Source: Veillonella criceti (lineage in GTDB: Bacteria > Bacillota > Negativicutes > Veillonellales > Veillonellaceae). Taken from it: a DNA stretch of 64,000 nt. Below the pieces are notes generated by a model. It was not told where the DNA came from, searched no databases, and worked only from the letters and a program-made list of their open reading frames with translations. This document shows, piece after piece, positions 62,919-64,000 of this stretch. Position 1 is the stretch's first letter; the number at the start of each line of letters is the position of its first letter. A program made the position numbers and the translations under genes. The stretch lies in NCBI RefSeq assembly GCF_900460315.1, contig NZ_UHIO01000001.1:272001-336000 (forward strand), in the 5' to 3' direction.

Positions 62919-63749
62919 ATGAATTTGAAACGTTTTAAAAAATTAGGTGCGTTAGCTTTGTCTGTTGCATTAGGTGCAGTGCTATTAGCTGGTTGTGGTA
63001 ATGATGCTGGTTCCGCTGATAAGAAAGAATTAGTTTTTAGTAAATCGCAAGGCCCATATTCGGAATTATTTGAACAAGGCATTCAACCGATTTTGGAAAA
63101 GAAAGGCTATAAAATTACGGCTCGCGATATGTCGGACTTGGTACAGGCTGATGTAGCTTTAAATGACGGGGAAGTTGATTTCAATGTGGAACAACATACC
63201 GCTTATATGGAAAATTTCAACAATAAACAAGGCGGTCATTTAGTGGCTTTAACGGCAATTCCAACAGTACCAGCCGGTATTTATCCAGGGGCTAAAACAC
63301 AATTAAGTCAAATTGCCGATGGAGATACGATTGCAGTGCCAAATGATGCTTCCAATACAGCACGTGCTTATGCTGTATTACAAAAGGCTGGTCTTATTAA
63401 ATTAGATCCAAGCAAAGATTTGTCGACTGTCACTAAAGCAGACATTATTGACAATCCTCATAATTTAAACTTTGTAGAAATGAAATCTTTAACCATTCCT
63501 TCTGTTCGTACTGATTTTGCTTTTATTGTAATTACGGGCGCTATTGTTTATAATGCTAAAATTGATCCGGCTACCGCTTTAGTAAAAGAAGATATTTTAC
63601 CACATCTTTTACTTCAATTAGTTGTATTGGATAAAAATAAAGATACTCAATGGGCTAAAGACATTAAAGACGCATATAATTCCCCAGAATTTAAAGAGTA
63701 TATGAAAACGCATAACAATGGTTTATGGTATGTACCAGAAGATAAATAA
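62919..63749 (+). CDS. metQ: Methionine-binding lipoprotein
   Basis: Substrate-binding lipoprotein of the MetNIQ importer (NLPA family). 276 residues. The lipobox is LLAG-Cys26; GPYSELFEQGIQPILEKKGY and DVALNDGEVDFNVEQHTAYM are typical of MetQ. Start 62919 follows AAGGAG. A strong terminator follows. Confidence 0.95.
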   Translation: MNLKRFKKLGALALSVALGAVLLAGCGNDAGSADKKELVFSKSQGPYSELFEQGIQPILEKKGYKITARDMSDLVQADVALNDGEVDFNVEQHTAYMENFNNKQGGHLVALTAIPTVPAGIYPGAKTQLSQIADGDTIAVPNDASNTARAYAVLQKAGLIKLDPSKDLSTVTKADIIDNPHNLNFVEMKSLTIPSVRTDFAFIVITGAIVYNAKIDPATALVKEDILPHLLLQLVVLDKNKDTQWAKDIKDAYNSPEFKEYMKTHNNGLWYVPEDK

Positions 63750-63770
63750 GAAAAATAGTTAATTCATTTG

Positions 63771-63812
63771 ACGGTAGTGAACATCATTCAATGATGTTTG
63801 CTACCGTTTTTA
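63771..63812 (+). terminator. Terminator after metQ
   Basis: ACGGTAG pairs with CTACCGT, with an inner ACATCAT/ATGATGT stem, and a T-rich tail (63771-63812). Confidence 0.88.
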
Positions 63813-63821
63813 TATACTTTG

Positions 63822-63830
63822 TGATATAAT
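63822..63830 (+). promoter_or_regulatory. Extended -10 promoter before secA
   Basis: TGA followed by TATAAT (63825-63830), with no good -35. Confidence 0.55.
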
Positions 63831-63880
63831 AAATTGAATATGTATATATGAGAATATACAGTCTTAAGGAGTTGATTTAT

Positions 63881-64000
63881 TTGTTCGGTTTTATACAACG
63901 ATTAATTGGTAATAATAGTGCGCGTGAAATAAAAAAAATGCGCGCCATTGTAGAAGAAATTAATGGCTTAGAATCTAGTTTTAGTGGTTTAAGTGATAGT
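63881..64000 (+). CDS. secA: Preprotein translocase subunit SecA, N-terminal 40 codons
   Basis: SecA is the ATPase that pushes secreted proteins through SecYEG. Only the first 40 codons are in the window: FGFIQRLIGNNSAREIKKMR, then AIVEEINGLESSFSGLSDS, matching the N-terminal helix of Firmicute SecA (typically LG-KIF--NEREIKRLRKIVEEIN). The start is TTG at 63881, with TAAGGAG 9 nt upstream; the TTG at 63872 is next to the ribosome binding site and unlikely. The gene continues beyond the window. Confidence 0.88.
   Translation, partial: MFGFIQRLIGNNSAREIKKMRAIVEEINGLESSFSGLSDS

Noticed and set aside
1-64000. tRNA, rRNA, insertion sequence or prophage genes
   Set aside because: No cloverleaf-like tRNA, rRNA core sequence, transposase motif or phage structural gene was recognised; a dedicated scan (tRNAscan-SE, IS search) would settle it.

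Overview
The window looks like a chromosomal segment of a diderm, LPS-making Firmicute of the class Negativicutes, most likely Veillonella or a close relative. The supporting evidence is mixed. Low-GC, Firmicute-style features include strong AGGAGG ribosome binding sites, a T-box leader, a rimP-nusA-ylxR-ylxQ-infB-rbfA operon and the long form of HPF. Gram-negative outer-membrane features include two YadA-like trimeric autotransporters, a complete ADP-heptose pathway and GT9 heptosyltransferases. Genus is an inference. Almost everything is on the + strand; only rpsT and an HD-domain gene are on the minus strand. I saw no rRNA, tRNA, insertion sequence, prophage or CRISPR array.

Layout. 1-5.3 kb: the 3' part of a large trimeric adhesin, then a smaller relative whose signal peptide and passenger are in different frames. 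5.4-12.2 kb: a TVP38-type membrane protein, a PLP aminotransferase, an Mrp/NBP35 Fe-S carrier, a DASS anion transporter, an M18 aminopeptidase and an unknown membrane protein. 12.3-17.6 kb: pyruvate carboxylase, a cupin behind a MerR-type 19-bp-spacer promoter, and a VirK/YbjX-like protein. 17.6-27.8 kb: a tightly packed run of nrdR, an M19 dipeptidase, the heptose cluster gmhA-hldE-hldD-gmhB, two GT9 transferases, a DEDD exonuclease, a second M18 peptidase, a small unknown gene and an ArsC/Spx-like protein. 27.9-30.6 kb: a three-gene ABC importer with an internal terminator-like hairpin. 30.6-36.1 kb: rpsO, pnp, dut, a NUDIX hydrolase, deoB and a small unknown gene. 36.3-42.3 kb: rpsT (minus, TTG start), polA, mutM, coaE, a lytic transglycosylase and an unknown gene. 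42.3-50.3 kb: the rimP-nusA-infB translation operon through truB and ribF. 50.5-55.5 kb: a second aminotransferase, a chorismate mutase-shikimate kinase fusion, recD2 and comF. 55.6-64 kb: an HD-GYP-like gene (minus), a free-standing structured RNA, a polar amino-acid ABC importer split into two transcription units, a cold-shock gene, hpf, a methionine-type T-box controlling metNIQ, and the first 40 codons of secA.

How the genes work together. The heptose block would make ADP-heptose and attach it to the LPS inner core. pnp, rpsO, rpsT, hpf, nusA, infB, rbfA and rnpM are translation and RNA-decay housekeeping. Pyruvate carboxylase with the DASS carrier fits a lactate/dicarboxylate-based metabolism (inference). 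Three ABC importers bring in amino acids or related solutes, and at least one (metNIQ) is under tRNA-sensing control.

Most worth follow-up: the roughly 235-nt structured RNA at 56467-56700, which has its own promoter, terminator and a predicted pseudoknot; the frameshifted adhesin; the coiled-coil tails that follow the adhesin beta-barrels; the paired TTGAAT-N3-ATTCAA dyads before rpsO; the perfect dyad inside the glnP-like promoter; and the MerR-like promoter of the cupin gene.
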